The notes: generated from the letters alone by a model not told the origin. A DNA stretch of 64,000 bases from CAVQCT01 sp964371785 (GCA_964371785.1 CAYJOL010000004.1:124001-188000), one strand, 5' to 3'; counted from the first letter of the stretch, positions 8,238-17,200 are shown. A program made the numbers and translations.

Positions 8238-8732
8238 TCAATACAGGTACTTTATGAGTGTTTCCCGCACCCGGTTTTCAAAACTGGAGACTGAATCCTT
8301 GACTTCGTCGAATTGATCCTGTGAAAGTCTGTCGCGGAGCTCTTCCCGGCCAATGAATTCAACGCCAACCAGATACCGATCCTCTTCGTACTCCATCCGC
8401 TTCACCACGCCAAGCACATTGTTCAGGGCTTCGACATCCTGCAAAGTGAATCGAATCAGCACTACATCGTCCTCGCCAACCGGCGATTCCAGATCGACCA
8501 GCATACCGGTCGCCGAGATGTTCAGGATACTGCCATTGACCGTATAGACATCGTCTTCGGGTATGAAGTTGCCCGAGCTGTCCTTTATCTGCTTCAATAT
8601 CACGGGTAGGCCGATATCGACACGGACAAACTTGCGGTGATTTTCGCTTTCGATCTTAAATGGCTTCCGTGCCTGTAGCTGGTCGTTGTAACCAGTCTTT
8701 GCTCCAAGCTTACGCATTGTGGTGTTAACCAT
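8238..8732 (-). CDS. PilZ-domain protein (c-di-GMP receptor)
   Basis: A 164-residue protein with one PilZ domain. The c-di-GMP motifs are both present: RKFVR (residues 33-37, RxxxR) and NISATG (NxSxxG), followed by the typical VGVEFIG strand. A charged C-terminal helix follows. ATG at 8732 has AGGAG about 7 nt upstream, and the gene overlaps the upstream PilZ gene by 8 nt. It is the shortest of three tandem PilZ proteins and lacks the N-terminal YcgR-like domain, so it probably senses c-di-GMP through the PilZ module alone. Confidence 0.9.
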   Translation of the reverse strand: MVNTTMRKLGAKTGYNDQLQARKPFKIESENHRKFVRVDIGLPVILKQIKDSSGNFIPEDDVYTVNGSILNISATGMLVDLESPVGEDDVVLIRFTLQDVEALNNVLGVVKRMEYEEDRYLVGVEFIGREELRDRLSQDQFDEVKDSVSSFENRVRETLIKYLY

Positions 8733-9501
8733 GGTAGTCTCCTATAGATTGTTGCATCCTTGCATTCAATAATTTATCAAGCTGTGTCCGCTTGCTCTGG
8801 GTGAATTGAAATACCACCCGGGGCAACCGCGCCAGAATCGGTTGACTGAAGTGTTTGTCGCGCTGTTCGCTGGTTATGAATTCGATACCAACGCTGTAGT
8901 TGAAGTTGTCCATCGGCTGACTGTATCTCACCTGGCCGATCATCAGCGACGGAAACTCAAATTCGTCAACGGCAATGTTGATGAAGATATAGGTTTCTGT
9001 GCTCAGAAGGGTCGGCAGCATAATTTGAATGCCGCCACTCGATATATTCAGGGAATCGGTCTGCAGCCATCTTAGTTGTTCAAGTTTGGAAGAGGCCAGG
9101 GCAGGCGCGGGGACAACAGCGCATCGTATGGGCAATGAGCAGGTGAACCGACGGAACCGGCGCCGCGTCAGCGGTACTGCTGTTCTTTCAAGCGCAACCG
9201 TGCAGCGTCCGCCTTCAGAACGCTTGAATGTAGCGTCAGCGGACATACGTTGTCCCTTGTAATCAAACTGGACCGATACTTTTTGATTATTGGTCAGGGT
9301 GTCGATAGCTCCCCGGCTTCCTCCCTTGTCGACAGACAGGGTTCGGTCGACCACCATGATGACTTTCGCCGCCAGCGACTTATTTGTCACTTCCTCTGAA
9401 TAGATGACTAATTCGCGTCCCACCAGAAGCGACAGGTCCATCTGCACAGTGTCGAGCAGTGATCTTGCGCCGGTTTTCTTATCAGTAGGGGCGTCCGTCA
9501 T
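8725..9501 (-). CDS. YcgR-like PilZ protein
   Basis: A 258-residue protein. The frame is open further upstream, but ATG at 9501 overlaps the stop of the preceding gene as ATGA and gives a sensible N-terminus. An N-terminal YcgR-N-like beta domain (about 20-105, beginning LDTVQMDLSLLVG) is followed by a PilZ domain with an arginine cluster RRRFRR and NISSGG (NxSxxG). This is the YcgR architecture, in which c-di-GMP binding lets the protein act as a flagellar brake on the motor or switch. Its place next to flagellar genes agrees with that, but the target is not shown. Confidence 0.87.
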   Translation of the reverse strand: MTDAPTDKKTGARSLLDTVQMDLSLLVGRELVIYSEEVTNKSLAAKVIMVVDRTLSVDKGGSRGAIDTLTNNQKVSVQFDYKGQRMSADATFKRSEGGRCTVALERTAVPLTRRRFRRFTCSLPIRCAVVPAPALASSKLEQLRWLQTDSLNISSGGIQIMLPTLLSTETYIFINIAVDEFEFPSLMIGQVRYSQPMDNFNYSVGIEFITSEQRDKHFSQPILARLPRVVFQFTQSKRTQLDKLLNARMQQSIGDYHG

Positions 9502-10235
9502 AGTATTCCCTTTCTGCGCATCTGGATCTGTTGTTGAAAGATGTGGTTCACCAATCGATTTTGCGCGACCCGGTCGAAGCCGGTTACGGATAGCGGCAGC
9601 GTCGCGAGACGCTTGCTGTTGAGAAACACTTCCATATTGTCCTGTCGCACGAACTCTATCCCAAACAGGCGCTCCTTGTCTTCTCTTTGCGTACGGCGGC
9701 ACACGGCCGCTAACGGAAGCGGTATCGCCAGGTCATCGAATATGGCCGCCTTCAGAAGCAGAAGATCTCCAGTCTGGATTTCCGCGTCGCTTCGAATCAA
9801 CATCCCGCCGCCGCTTATATTCCGGCAGGATCCTTCCAGCCACTCAAATTCATCGCCGGTGCTGCTCGAGCCGACCAGCGCAATGCTGATCCTCTCGATA
9901 AAGTCAATCCGGACAAACTGACGACGCTGGACCCGGGCGATCTGCCGTGGCGGCGTGAGGATATACAGGCTCTTTGCCTGAGTGTTGAACCGGCGAATCT
10001 TGCTGGCGAATTGATAGACGGCATCCGCTTTGGTAACCAGCACATTGACTTCGCAATTTTCCCGCAATAACGTGGTCCCCTGTTGAAATTCCGGCGCTGT
10101 TATCAAAATACCACCGGCAAGAAAGTCCTCGATGCGTGCGATATAGATCCCTCGCTGGTCGTCGTCACCGACAACTATTTCGAGTTTCTCCCACACTTTC
10201 AGCGGCTGTGACATGTTCGTATAAGTCAGCGACAC
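9498..10235 (-). CDS. YcgR-like PilZ protein
   Basis: A 245-residue protein with an N-terminal YcgR-N-like domain (EKLEIVVGDDDQRGIY and following) and a C-terminal PilZ domain carrying RRQFVR and NISGGG, then FGIEFVRQ. GTG at 10235 is preferred over the ATG 21 bases later because AGGAAG lies 9 nt before the GTG and nothing resembles a ribosome site before the ATG. Its stop overlaps the start of the next PilZ gene (ATGA), indicating translational coupling. It is the first of the three PilZ genes and lies 18 bp downstream of the DUF2225 gene. Confidence 0.88.
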   Translation of the reverse strand: MSLTYTNMSQPLKVWEKLEIVVGDDDQRGIYIARIEDFLAGGILITAPEFQQGTTLLRENCEVNVLVTKADAVYQFASKIRRFNTQAKSLYILTPPRQIARVQRRQFVRIDFIERISIALVGSSSTGDEFEWLEGSCRNISGGGMLIRSDAEIQTGDLLLLKAAIFDDLAIPLPLAAVCRRTQREDKERLFGIEFVRQDNMEVFLNSKRLATLPLSVTGFDRVAQNRLVNHIFQQQIQMRRKGIL

Positions 10236-10253
10236 TCGGATCTTCTTCCTGCG

Positions 10254-11438
10254 TTATGCGGATTTAAGAGCTTCCATGTTCATTTTGCCCTGTTCAATCG
10301 CAAGTTCCAGTATCTTTCTGGCCAAGGCCGTCCTGGTCGTGTCGTTGCGATGCTGATATATGAATTCCTGCCCATGCTTTATGGTAGCGTTGAAGTACTG
10401 ACGGGCGTCATCGTAGGCCCCGATTCGTCGAGACAACTCGGCGATCAGATAAGATGCCTGTATCTGCTGGTTACCCGGCGAGATATCGCGACCCTCGGCA
10501 AAGGCCTCTTTATAGTATGTCACCGCTTTTTCGATCGCTTCGCGCTCGTTCGTCACGATGCCATCCCAGCCATTTCTGAGATCAATAAGGAAATCGGTAT
10601 ACGAGCGATACTTTCCGAAAGAGCTTTCTCCCGAAGACTGGTCGCCGCCTAAAGCGGTGGACTTGTATTCGACCAGCAGTCCAGCGAGGTGATCAAGCTG
10701 CTGCGAAAGGGTTCCAAGGGTCTGTTCCACCGGCGACAGTTCGCTGGTAAATTTATCTCGATACGGGTAAAGCTGGGCTTTTATCTCGGGATTCAATTTG
10801 TCAGCGGCAAAATGCGCCGACAGGTGACGCGAAAAAGCGGCCAGTTCCTGCTTGCTGTTCTCAGATGCGCTTTTCAGAGCTGTGAATTTGTTGTCGATCT
10901 CAATAAGCATTCCTTGGAGGAACTGAAGGTGCGGGTTCTCGCCCCGCTCGAGATCACGGAAGATCCAGCCGATGCGCAGATAGAATCGCCCGAGATCGAG
11001 GCTGCTGTACCGGTCACAAAGCAACTCGTCAAAGACGGCCAGGTGGAATTTGATAATGGCCGATTTGTTCGGATGATGTGCCAGGTCCATCGCGCTGCCC
11101 ATGCGGCGGATGATCGAGTCGGCAGAAGCCAGTTGATCCAGATGCTTCTCTTTTACCGTACGCAGGCGATAGGTCCGGAAGTAGTTATCGTTCTTCCAAT
11201 CCTTAAAACTATTGCTGAACTCTCGGGTGTAAAAACAATTGCTGCAAGTTGCCATGAAGAAAACCAGCGGATTGTAACTCTGATAACGCGGATACCGCCA
11301 CTGGATATCGAGCGGACAGAAGTCTGTGTCGCGACCATTTTCATAGTACGATCCGACTTTGACCGTTTCAAACTCGTTTATCGTCTTGCAAATCGGACAC
11401 TCGATTTTCGACAAAAAGAACGGACTTTCAGTAGCCAT
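10254..11438 (-). CDS. DUF2225 family protein (predicted zinc-binding)
   Basis: A 394-residue soluble protein. The N-terminus has CPIC (residues about 15-18), a second Cys in TDFCPLD and CSNC (about 65-68), the four-cysteine signature of DUF2225. The remainder is helical with TPR-like packing, and one segment (SYLIAELSRRIGAYDDARQY) looks like a true TPR unit. ATG at 11438 has GGAG six bases upstream. Members are common in sporulating and motile bacteria without a settled function. Here it is encoded between a membrane-anchored small protein and three PilZ proteins downstream of the flagellar genes, so a regulatory or assembly role is likely but unproved. Confidence 0.82.
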   Translation of the reverse strand: MATESPFFLSKIECPICKTINEFETVKVGSYYENGRDTDFCPLDIQWRYPRYQSYNPLVFFMATCSNCFYTREFSNSFKDWKNDNYFRTYRLRTVKEKHLDQLASADSIIRRMGSAMDLAHHPNKSAIIKFHLAVFDELLCDRYSSLDLGRFYLRIGWIFRDLERGENPHLQFLQGMLIEIDNKFTALKSASENSKQELAAFSRHLSAHFAADKLNPEIKAQLYPYRDKFTSELSPVEQTLGTLSQQLDHLAGLLVEYKSTALGGDQSSGESSFGKYRSYTDFLIDLRNGWDGIVTNEREAIEKAVTYYKEAFAEGRDISPGNQQIQASYLIAELSRRIGAYDDARQYFNATIKHGQEFIYQHRNDTTRTALARKILELAIEQGKMNMEALKSA

Positions 11439-11457
11439 GTTTATCTCCAGTGTTTTC

Positions 11458-11907
11458 TCAACTATTATTCATGCTCAGTAGCGACAATTCCGCCTCGGAA
11501 ATTGGAAGTACTTTCTTGATATTGTCGTGAGTGGCGCCCGCTTTCAGCATGCCTCGGGCGACCCTGATGATCTCACTGCGATTGCGGCGGTTTACCTGGC
11601 TGTCTGACAGGACAGGCTCGGCGGTTGGTTCGCTCCTGGTCTGCCTCCCACCCTCGCCAAAACGTATGAATTGCACTCTGTTTGCCGACGAGTAAGACGG
11701 GGCTGGTGATGCCGTCTGTGAAGCGTTTCTCTCGGCCGCGTGGACCGTGGCCGGGGCAACCGACGCTGTCTTGTCACCTTGCCGAAACAGCCGATATATG
11801 ACGACTCCGATTACACCAGCTATGAGGTAACATACCGCGTTGATCGTCATATCAATGGCAAAGTCGGTGGTCACCAGAGCTTTTAATGTTTGCAGTGAAA
11901 GTTCCAT
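11458..11907 (-). CDS. small single-pass membrane protein with C-terminal helix-turn-helix-like tail (DUF2802/DUF6115-like)
   Basis: About 149 residues. One transmembrane segment near the N-terminus (INAVCYLIAGVIGVVIYRLF) is followed by a disordered Ser/Thr/Ala/Pro-rich linker. The C-terminal tail is VARGMLKAGATHDNIKKVLP then ISEAELSLL. A membrane anchor, linker and short DNA-binding-like or partner-binding helix pair is the layout I recall for DUF2802/DUF6115 proteins encoded beside flagellar genes. ATG at 11907 has GAGG about 10 nt upstream; a GTG at 11913 is the alternative. Family assignment is tentative. Confidence 0.6.
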   Translation of the reverse strand: MELSLQTLKALVTTDFAIDMTINAVCYLIAGVIGVVIYRLFRQGDKTASVAPATVHAAERNASQTASPAPSYSSANRVQFIRFGEGGRQTRSEPTAEPVLSDSQVNRRNRSEIIRVARGMLKAGATHDNIKKVLPISEAELSLLSMNNS

Positions 11908-11924
11908 TTTCACGTATCCTCTGT

Positions 11925-12230
11925 TTACACCTTGATGTCGATATGTTCGGACGATTCGTTCTCCGAGTCGGAGTCTTCGTCAACCGGGACTTCATGCCCG
12001 GGCGGCTCCGCCGGACTTGCCCGGTCCGTTCGTCCATCGACCTCAAGGATCAGTTCATCTTCTTTCTTATCCTGTTCGTTCTGTTCGTTCTGTTCGTCCT
12101 TCAGCTTCTTCTTGAGCGCATCCGAAAAGCTCTGGTCGCTTTTGTCCTTGTTGGAACGAGCCAGCCCGTTCACTCTTTCGGATGTCGGTGTATCGGCCAC
12201 CGAATCGATTCGTTCAAACAGTTCTGCCAT
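11925..12230 (-). CDS. small highly charged protein downstream of fliA
   Basis: A 101-residue, strongly charged protein with no recognised family. It has a short ordered-looking N-terminus, then FSDALKKKLKDE, a run of EQN repeats, and an Asp/Glu-rich tail. AAGGAG lies 9 nt before ATG at 12230, and the gene follows fliA by 31 bp. The position right after the flagellar sigma gene is one where the anti-sigma factor FlgM is sometimes found, but I see no convincing FlgM C-terminal helix pair. The low-complexity composition suggests a disordered protein. Confidence 0.6.
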   Translation of the reverse strand: MAELFERIDSVADTPTSERVNGLARSNKDKSDQSFSDALKKKLKDEQNEQNEQDKKEDELILEVDGRTDRASPAEPPGHEVPVDEDSDSENESSEHIDIKV

Positions 12231-12261
12231 GGAAGGACGCTCCTTCGGTTCACGCGCCGTC

Positions 12262-13134
12262 TCAACCAGTCAGCGCGAATTTTTCCCTCACCATTCCGCG
12301 CAGTTTCATGACCGCACGGGTATGAATCTGGGATACGCGGGACTCGGAGATGGTCATGACCTCGCCGATTTCTTTCAGCGTCAGTTCTTCGTAATAATAC
12401 AGTCCGATTACCAGCTTCTCCTGGCGGGTGAGGCGGTCGATCGCCACACCGATAAACGACTGCAGTTCATTTTTCTCGATGGCGCCCAGCACACTGATTG
12501 TCTCGCGGTCGATCACGGTTTCAATGCGCGGGACCTGGCGGTTGTCGTCCTCACGGTAAATGACTTCGTCAAGCGAGAGGATGTTGGTGCCGGACACGTC
12601 GTCCAGCGCAAGGTGTAATTCCTCAACCGACAGCTTCATATAGTGAGCCAGTTCTTCCTTTTCCGGCGGACGGCCTAATTTGTTCTCCAACACGAGGTGT
12701 GCCTTTTCAATTTCTCTCGACTTTGCTCTCGTCGAGCGAGGCACCCAGTCGAGTGCGCGAAGTTCATCGAGGATGGCGCCGCGGATGCGGGGCACCGCGT
12801 ATGTCTCGAACTTCACTCCGCGTTCAGGATCAAAATTGCTGAATGCTTCGATAAGACCAATCACCCCGGTGCTTACCAGGTCCGAGAGCTCAACTGAGCG
12901 TGGAAAGCCCATGGCCATACGGGTGGCAACGTTTCGCACCAGCGGAATATATTTGCTCAGCAATTCCCGACGAACCTCAGGACTCTTCGCTTTTTGGTAG
13001 CGAGTCCATTCGCGCTCCGACACATCCCATTTCTTGATCTTCTTGGCCTTGTCAATCGCGGCTTGTTGGTCGATGACCACAGGCGTCTTTTTCGACCGGC
13101 GTTTTCCAGGTTCGGCTTTGAGTGTGCTAACCAT
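12262..13134 (-). CDS. fliA: flagellar RNA polymerase sigma factor FliA/WhiG (sigma-28)
   Basis: A 290-residue sigma-70-family protein of the FliA/WhiG group. Region 2 contains LVRNVATRMAMGFPRSVELS and the DLVSTGVIGLIEAFSNFDP core, followed by FETYAVPRIRGAILDELR. Region 3 and region 4 (LTLKEIGEVMTISESRVSQI) are complete. A roughly 45-residue basic N-terminal extension is longer than in enteric FliA. ATG at 13134 follows the flhG stop by 7 bases, with AGAGGA spanning that stop. It directs late flagellar genes (filament, chemotaxis), which are not in this window. Confidence 0.95.
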   Translation of the reverse strand: MVSTLKAEPGKRRSKKTPVVIDQQAAIDKAKKIKKWDVSEREWTRYQKAKSPEVRRELLSKYIPLVRNVATRMAMGFPRSVELSDLVSTGVIGLIEAFSNFDPERGVKFETYAVPRIRGAILDELRALDWVPRSTRAKSREIEKAHLVLENKLGRPPEKEELAHYMKLSVEELHLALDDVSGTNILSLDEVIYREDDNRQVPRIETVIDRETISVLGAIEKNELQSFIGVAIDRLTRQEKLVIGLYYYEELTLKEIGEVMTISESRVSQIHTRAVMKLRGMVREKFALTG

Positions 13135-13141
13135 AAGAACG

Positions 13142-13996
13142 TTATCCTCTTATATCGGCCGGAGCCGGGGTTTTATTAATTGTGTTCGTGGTAGTAAGCT
13201 GCCTCCGGGCCTGACTGGCGCCGATTGACGCAGCTAACGCAGTAAGTGACTGAACTACAGGCGATTGAGAATCGATCGCCGCAAGCGGACGCTGAATGGC
13301 CAGAGCCCGACGAACCACGCCATCCTCGGGGAGGAATCCGGCGTAGCCGGGATATGACCGCAGAAAGCGCTCAGAAACTGCGCATAATTTCGCATAAATG
13401 TGATCTGCCTCCTGTTGGGATTGGGCCCGGTTGACCAGCACGCGACAATCGATTGACCGGTCGGCCGCCTTGAGATGCTTGTAAAGACCGTAACAGTCTG
13501 AAATCGAAGTCAACTCCGGCACCAGTACGAGCAGACAAAGATCCGAGGCATGGGCGATCACGGTCGACGTCTTGGACACTCCGGACGCGTGGTCGATAAC
13601 AATGTAGTCATAGTTGCTGCCCTGCTGACGAAGCTGCTTCATCATACGGCCGATCGGTGTGATATCGCCGTCCTGAATAACCGCCCGGTCGCCGCACGCG
13701 GCCAGCATATCAAGATTCTTGTCAAGTATCGTTACGGCTTCCGCCAGACTCAGGCTGCCGGAGATAAACTGGTTGATCCCATACGTACACCGACTGTTGG
13801 CCAGAATATGGATATTGCCAAAATTGAGATCTGCGTCTATTACCAGGACGCGCTGGCCGAACGACACCAGGGTGCGTGATAGATTGTATGCTACGACAGA
13901 CTTTCCTACGCCTCCCTTGCCGGAGAGCACGGATACTAATGTCGGTCCGCCTGATTCGGCGATATTTCTCTGTTGAAGAGTAAGCTTATTAGGCAC
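13142..13996 (-). CDS. flhG: flagellar number regulator FlhG (MinD/ParA-like ATPase)
   Basis: A 284-residue MinD-type ATPase with deviant Walker A SGKGGVGKS (residues 25-33), the switch LVIDADLNFGN and a YIVIDHASGVS motif. GTG at 13996 is the likely start: GGAGG lies 6 nt upstream and the start overlaps the flhF stop by 8 nt. An ATG at 14014 lies upstream but has no ribosome site. The N-terminus (LTLQQRN) resembles the helix by which FlhG contacts FlhF. The usual DTGAG switch reads DHASG. FlhG limits flagellar number and works with FlhF at the cell pole. Confidence 0.93.
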   Translation of the reverse strand: MPNKLTLQQRNIAESGGPTLVSVLSGKGGVGKSVVAYNLSRTLVSFGQRVLVIDADLNFGNIHILANSRCTYGINQFISGSLSLAEAVTILDKNLDMLAACGDRAVIQDGDITPIGRMMKQLRQQGSNYDYIVIDHASGVSKTSTVIAHASDLCLLVLVPELTSISDCYGLYKHLKAADRSIDCRVLVNRAQSQQEADHIYAKLCAVSERFLRSYPGYAGFLPEDGVVRRALAIQRPLAAIDSQSPVVQSLTALAASIGASQARRQLTTTNTINKTPAPADIRG

Positions 13997-15122
13997 GGCT
14001 GACCTCCATCGCAAGCAGCTGTCGTGCAGTCCTGTCCGGATCCGGCGTGTGCAGGGTGCCTAAACCACCGGGAGCATCGACTACCATCGCAATGGCGGTG
14101 TCGAGCGCGGAGGCCGCGGCCATCATACTGCCGTAAGCGGTGGTCAAATCGGTCATCGTCATGATCAGATGAGTCGGTGCGAATTTCTTCAACTCGGCCG
14201 CGAACCGTGAGATATCGACCGAACGGGTAAGGCAGGAAAAGACGGCGATATGCATGGTCGGCTTGATGATCTCAATTCTCTTCTGGAGAGCCTCTACCGC
14301 GTCAGTGCCGCTGGGAAGCGCCGGTGTATCTATCAGAGTGATAGTCTCTTTTTCGGGTGTGAAATCCTGATGTTCAGCGTAAGGGTCAGCCATTTCCGCA
14401 CCGAGTATCTCGGCGTATCCCGCAAGCTCTTCGAATGCCGTCATCTTAAACGAGTCCAGCGTAACGAGTCTTACTTTTCTGCGATCGCGCGCCACCAACA
14501 GCGACGCAAGCTTGCCCAGCACCGAAGACTTTCCGCTCCCGGCCGGACCGCTGATGACAACACGGTCTCCCGGCGTGAAAGTCACGCTCGGCAACATGAT
14601 GCCACTGAAGTGCTTTACCAATTCCTCCCGCGCGGCGTCAAATACACCTGTCGCATCGACTTTCTTGTCATCGAGCGATTTGACGAGATTTATGATCTGG
14701 TCTTCGAGGACGTCTGCTTTGCGAAGTCTGGCGCAAAGTTCGCCGTACTGCTGGGATTCCGGTGCCGTACGAGGCGCAAGGCTGCGGGCCACCAGGCTGT
14801 CCAACTTGCGCTCCAGGTCCGAAATCTTGTCATGCAAGGCGCTATCGGAGTCCGACATCGGTTGCTCCTGAACGACGCCGGTCAGACGATTCGTGCCGAC
14901 CGGTACGTGAGCGGAACCCGGATTCTTTTTCGGACTCGTAAAGATGCGTGACGTCCGGCCAACCGTCGCTTTTTCCAGGCAGGCTGTCACTTCGAATGCC
15001 GGACGACCGTCTGAACCAGACACTCTACCGCTCTTGAGCACTATGGCGTCGCCACCCATTTCTTCGCGGACACGCTTAAGCGCCGCGGCTGATGTTTCCG
15101 CCGTAAAAGTCTTAATTATCAT
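13989..15122 (-). CDS. flhF: flagellar biosynthesis GTPase FlhF (SRP family), with degenerate G3/G4 motifs
   Basis: A 377-residue protein with FlhF architecture: B domain start MIIKTFTAET with GGDAIVLK, a linker and coiled coil (about 95-150), then the NG domain. The P-loop is GPAGSGKS (192-199) and the family motif LVTLDSFKMTAFEEL is intact. G3, normally DTAGR, reads DTPALPSG (265-272), and G4, normally TKLD, reads TMTD (322-325), so nucleotide specificity or hydrolysis may differ. It lies between flhA (overlap 11 nt) and flhG (overlap 8 nt). In other bacteria FlhF directs the first flagellar parts to the pole. Confidence 0.93.
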   Translation of the reverse strand: MIIKTFTAETSAAALKRVREEMGGDAIVLKSGRVSGSDGRPAFEVTACLEKATVGRTSRIFTSPKKNPGSAHVPVGTNRLTGVVQEQPMSDSDSALHDKISDLERKLDSLVARSLAPRTAPESQQYGELCARLRKADVLEDQIINLVKSLDDKKVDATGVFDAAREELVKHFSGIMLPSVTFTPGDRVVISGPAGSGKSSVLGKLASLLVARDRRKVRLVTLDSFKMTAFEELAGYAEILGAEMADPYAEHQDFTPEKETITLIDTPALPSGTDAVEALQKRIEIIKPTMHIAVFSCLTRSVDISRFAAELKKFAPTHLIMTMTDLTTAYGSMMAAASALDTAIAMVVDAPGGLGTLHTPDPDRTARQLLAMEVSRA

Positions 15123-17199
15123 CGCCTAACCTCACCATTCCGGTTGATACGAGCTCGACATCCTGGAGAATCTCATTGTAGGAGATCACTGCCAGCTGAG
15201 GCTTCGCCGCTTCGACCAGGCGTCGCAGGGCCAGTCGAATATTGGGCGAGCAGATGCACGCCGGAGTGTGTCCGGCGGCCGCCATCAGGTCTGATTGACG
15301 ACCCATCCGGTCAAGCAACGATTCCGTCAGAGCCGGGTCCAGCACCAGCATCAAACCCTGCTTGGTGCTCTGGACCGACTCAGACAATCGTTGTTCGACA
15401 ACCGGGTCGATTGTGAATACATATATCTTGTTGTCGCGGCCGCGATAGAGGTCAGTAATCTGACGTTTCAGCGACATACGAACATATTCCGTAAGCACGT
15501 CGGTATCCTTCGTGACACCGATATAGTCGGAAGCAGTCTCGACGATCGTGGCCAGATCACGCACCGGTACCCGCTCTTTAAGCAGGCCGATTAGTATCTT
15601 CTGAAGCGATCCGAGCGGGACGATTTCCGGGATGACTGAGTCAACCAGGGCCGGATAATCTTCCTTGAGCGTGTTAACCAGATGATGTACATCCTGCCGG
15701 GTCAGTATTTCGCTGGCGGCATTGCGGATGACCTCCGTAAGATGTGTAGCGACTACCGATGATGAATCCACGACCGTGTATCCTTGCGCTTCCGCCATCT
15801 CCTTGAGATTCGGAATAATCCAGGTAGCGCTCAGGCCAAAGGCGGGATCCTTGGTGTCGAATCCATCAAGCTTTTCTTCAATGAATCCGGGATTAATGGC
15901 CATCAGGTGGTCAACCATCAATTCACAATCAGCAACTTTGATTCCTCTGATCTTGATCTGGTACTGGTTCGGCCGGAGCTGGACGTTGTCGCGGATTCGT
16001 ATCGGCGGGACGATAATGCCGAGTTCGCCGGCCAACTGCTTGCGTATGGAGGAAATTCTATTGAGCAGGTCGCCGCCTTGCTTACTGTCGACCAGCGGAA
16101 TCAGTCCGTAACCGATCTCAAGGCCAAGGGTGTCGACCTTAAGCAGATCTTCGGTACGTTCCTGCGGTTTGCGCGTGTCGGCCTGACGACTCTGTTCCTG
16201 CTGCCGGGAGACCAGCGCTTTGCGTTTGGTCGCTTCCCGCGTCATATAGCCGATACCACCGACGACCGCTCCGAGTATCAAGAAGGTGAAGGTCGGCATA
16301 CCCGGTAGAAAACCGAATATGAGCAACATCAGGGACGCCACCAGTATGGCCCGCGGTTGACGGGTCAACTGAATTGCCAGGTCTGTTCCCATGTTCGACG
16401 TCGACGCCGCTCTGGTGACGATAATACCGGAGGCAGTCGAAACCAGCAGTGCCGGTATCTGCGTCACCAGACCATCGCCGATTGACAGCAACGAATAAGT
16501 TCTAAGCGCTTCAGTGAGCGGCATGCCGTTCATGGCGATACCAATCACAAAACCGCCGATGATATTGATCAACGTGATAAGGATCCCGGCCACGGCGTCA
16601 CCACGGACGAATTTTGATGCGCCGTCCATGGCGCCGTAGAAATCCGCCTCTTTGGCGATTTCTGCGCGCCGATCCTTGGCTTCCTGCTCGGTGATGATGC
16701 CGGCGTTCAGATCAGCGTCGATCGCCATCTGCTTGCCGGGCATGGCATCGAGAGTGAACCTCGCCGCAACTTCGGATATGCGTCCCGCACCCTTAGTGAT
16801 TACGACAAACTGGATCACCACCAGGATGACGAAAACTATGAAACCGACAACATAATTTCCCTGGACCACGAAATTTCCAAAGGAGTTGATTACTTCGCCG
16901 GCATACGCCTGACCAAGAATCAAGCGTGTCGAAGCGACGTTTAATGATAACCGTAGTAGCGTAACAATCAGGAGCATCCCCGGAAATACTGAAAGATCCA
17001 GCGGCCGGGTGATATACAGGGTTGTAAGCAGCACTACCAACGAGAAGGTGATATTAAAAGCGAGTGCAAAATCCAGCAGCATCGTCGGAATCGGAATCAC
17101 CAGGACACCGATGATGGCGATGACGCCCAGGGCCAGCACGATATCCGAACGCGACGCCAGCTTTTCAAGCACGCTTTGTTGTAGTCCTGCCTGTGCCAT
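15112..17199 (-). CDS. flhA: flagellar export gate protein FlhA
   Basis: A 695-residue protein of normal family length. The N-terminal half has about eight transmembrane helices (first ALGVIAIIGVLVIPIPTML), including the FHIPEP signature region with ITKGAGRISEVAARFTLDAM and MPGKQMAIDADLNAGII. A basic linker (about 320-345) leads to a cytoplasmic C-terminal domain (about 350-690) that binds export chaperones. It lies 1 bp downstream of flhB and overlaps flhF. It forms the nonameric ring of the type III flagellar export gate. Confidence 0.98.
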   Translation of the reverse strand: MAQAGLQQSVLEKLASRSDIVLALGVIAIIGVLVIPIPTMLLDFALAFNITFSLVVLLTTLYITRPLDLSVFPGMLLIVTLLRLSLNVASTRLILGQAYAGEVINSFGNFVVQGNYVVGFIVFVILVVIQFVVITKGAGRISEVAARFTLDAMPGKQMAIDADLNAGIITEQEAKDRRAEIAKEADFYGAMDGASKFVRGDAVAGILITLINIIGGFVIGIAMNGMPLTEALRTYSLLSIGDGLVTQIPALLVSTASGIIVTRAASTSNMGTDLAIQLTRQPRAILVASLMLLIFGFLPGMPTFTFLILGAVVGGIGYMTREATKRKALVSRQQEQSRQADTRKPQERTEDLLKVDTLGLEIGYGLIPLVDSKQGGDLLNRISSIRKQLAGELGIIVPPIRIRDNVQLRPNQYQIKIRGIKVADCELMVDHLMAINPGFIEEKLDGFDTKDPAFGLSATWIIPNLKEMAEAQGYTVVDSSSVVATHLTEVIRNAASEILTRQDVHHLVNTLKEDYPALVDSVIPEIVPLGSLQKILIGLLKERVPVRDLATIVETASDYIGVTKDTDVLTEYVRMSLKRQITDLYRGRDNKIYVFTIDPVVEQRLSESVQSTKQGLMLVLDPALTESLLDRMGRQSDLMAAAGHTPACICSPNIRLALRRLVEAAKPQLAVISYNEILQDVELVSTGMVRLGDDN

Positions 17200-17200
17200 A

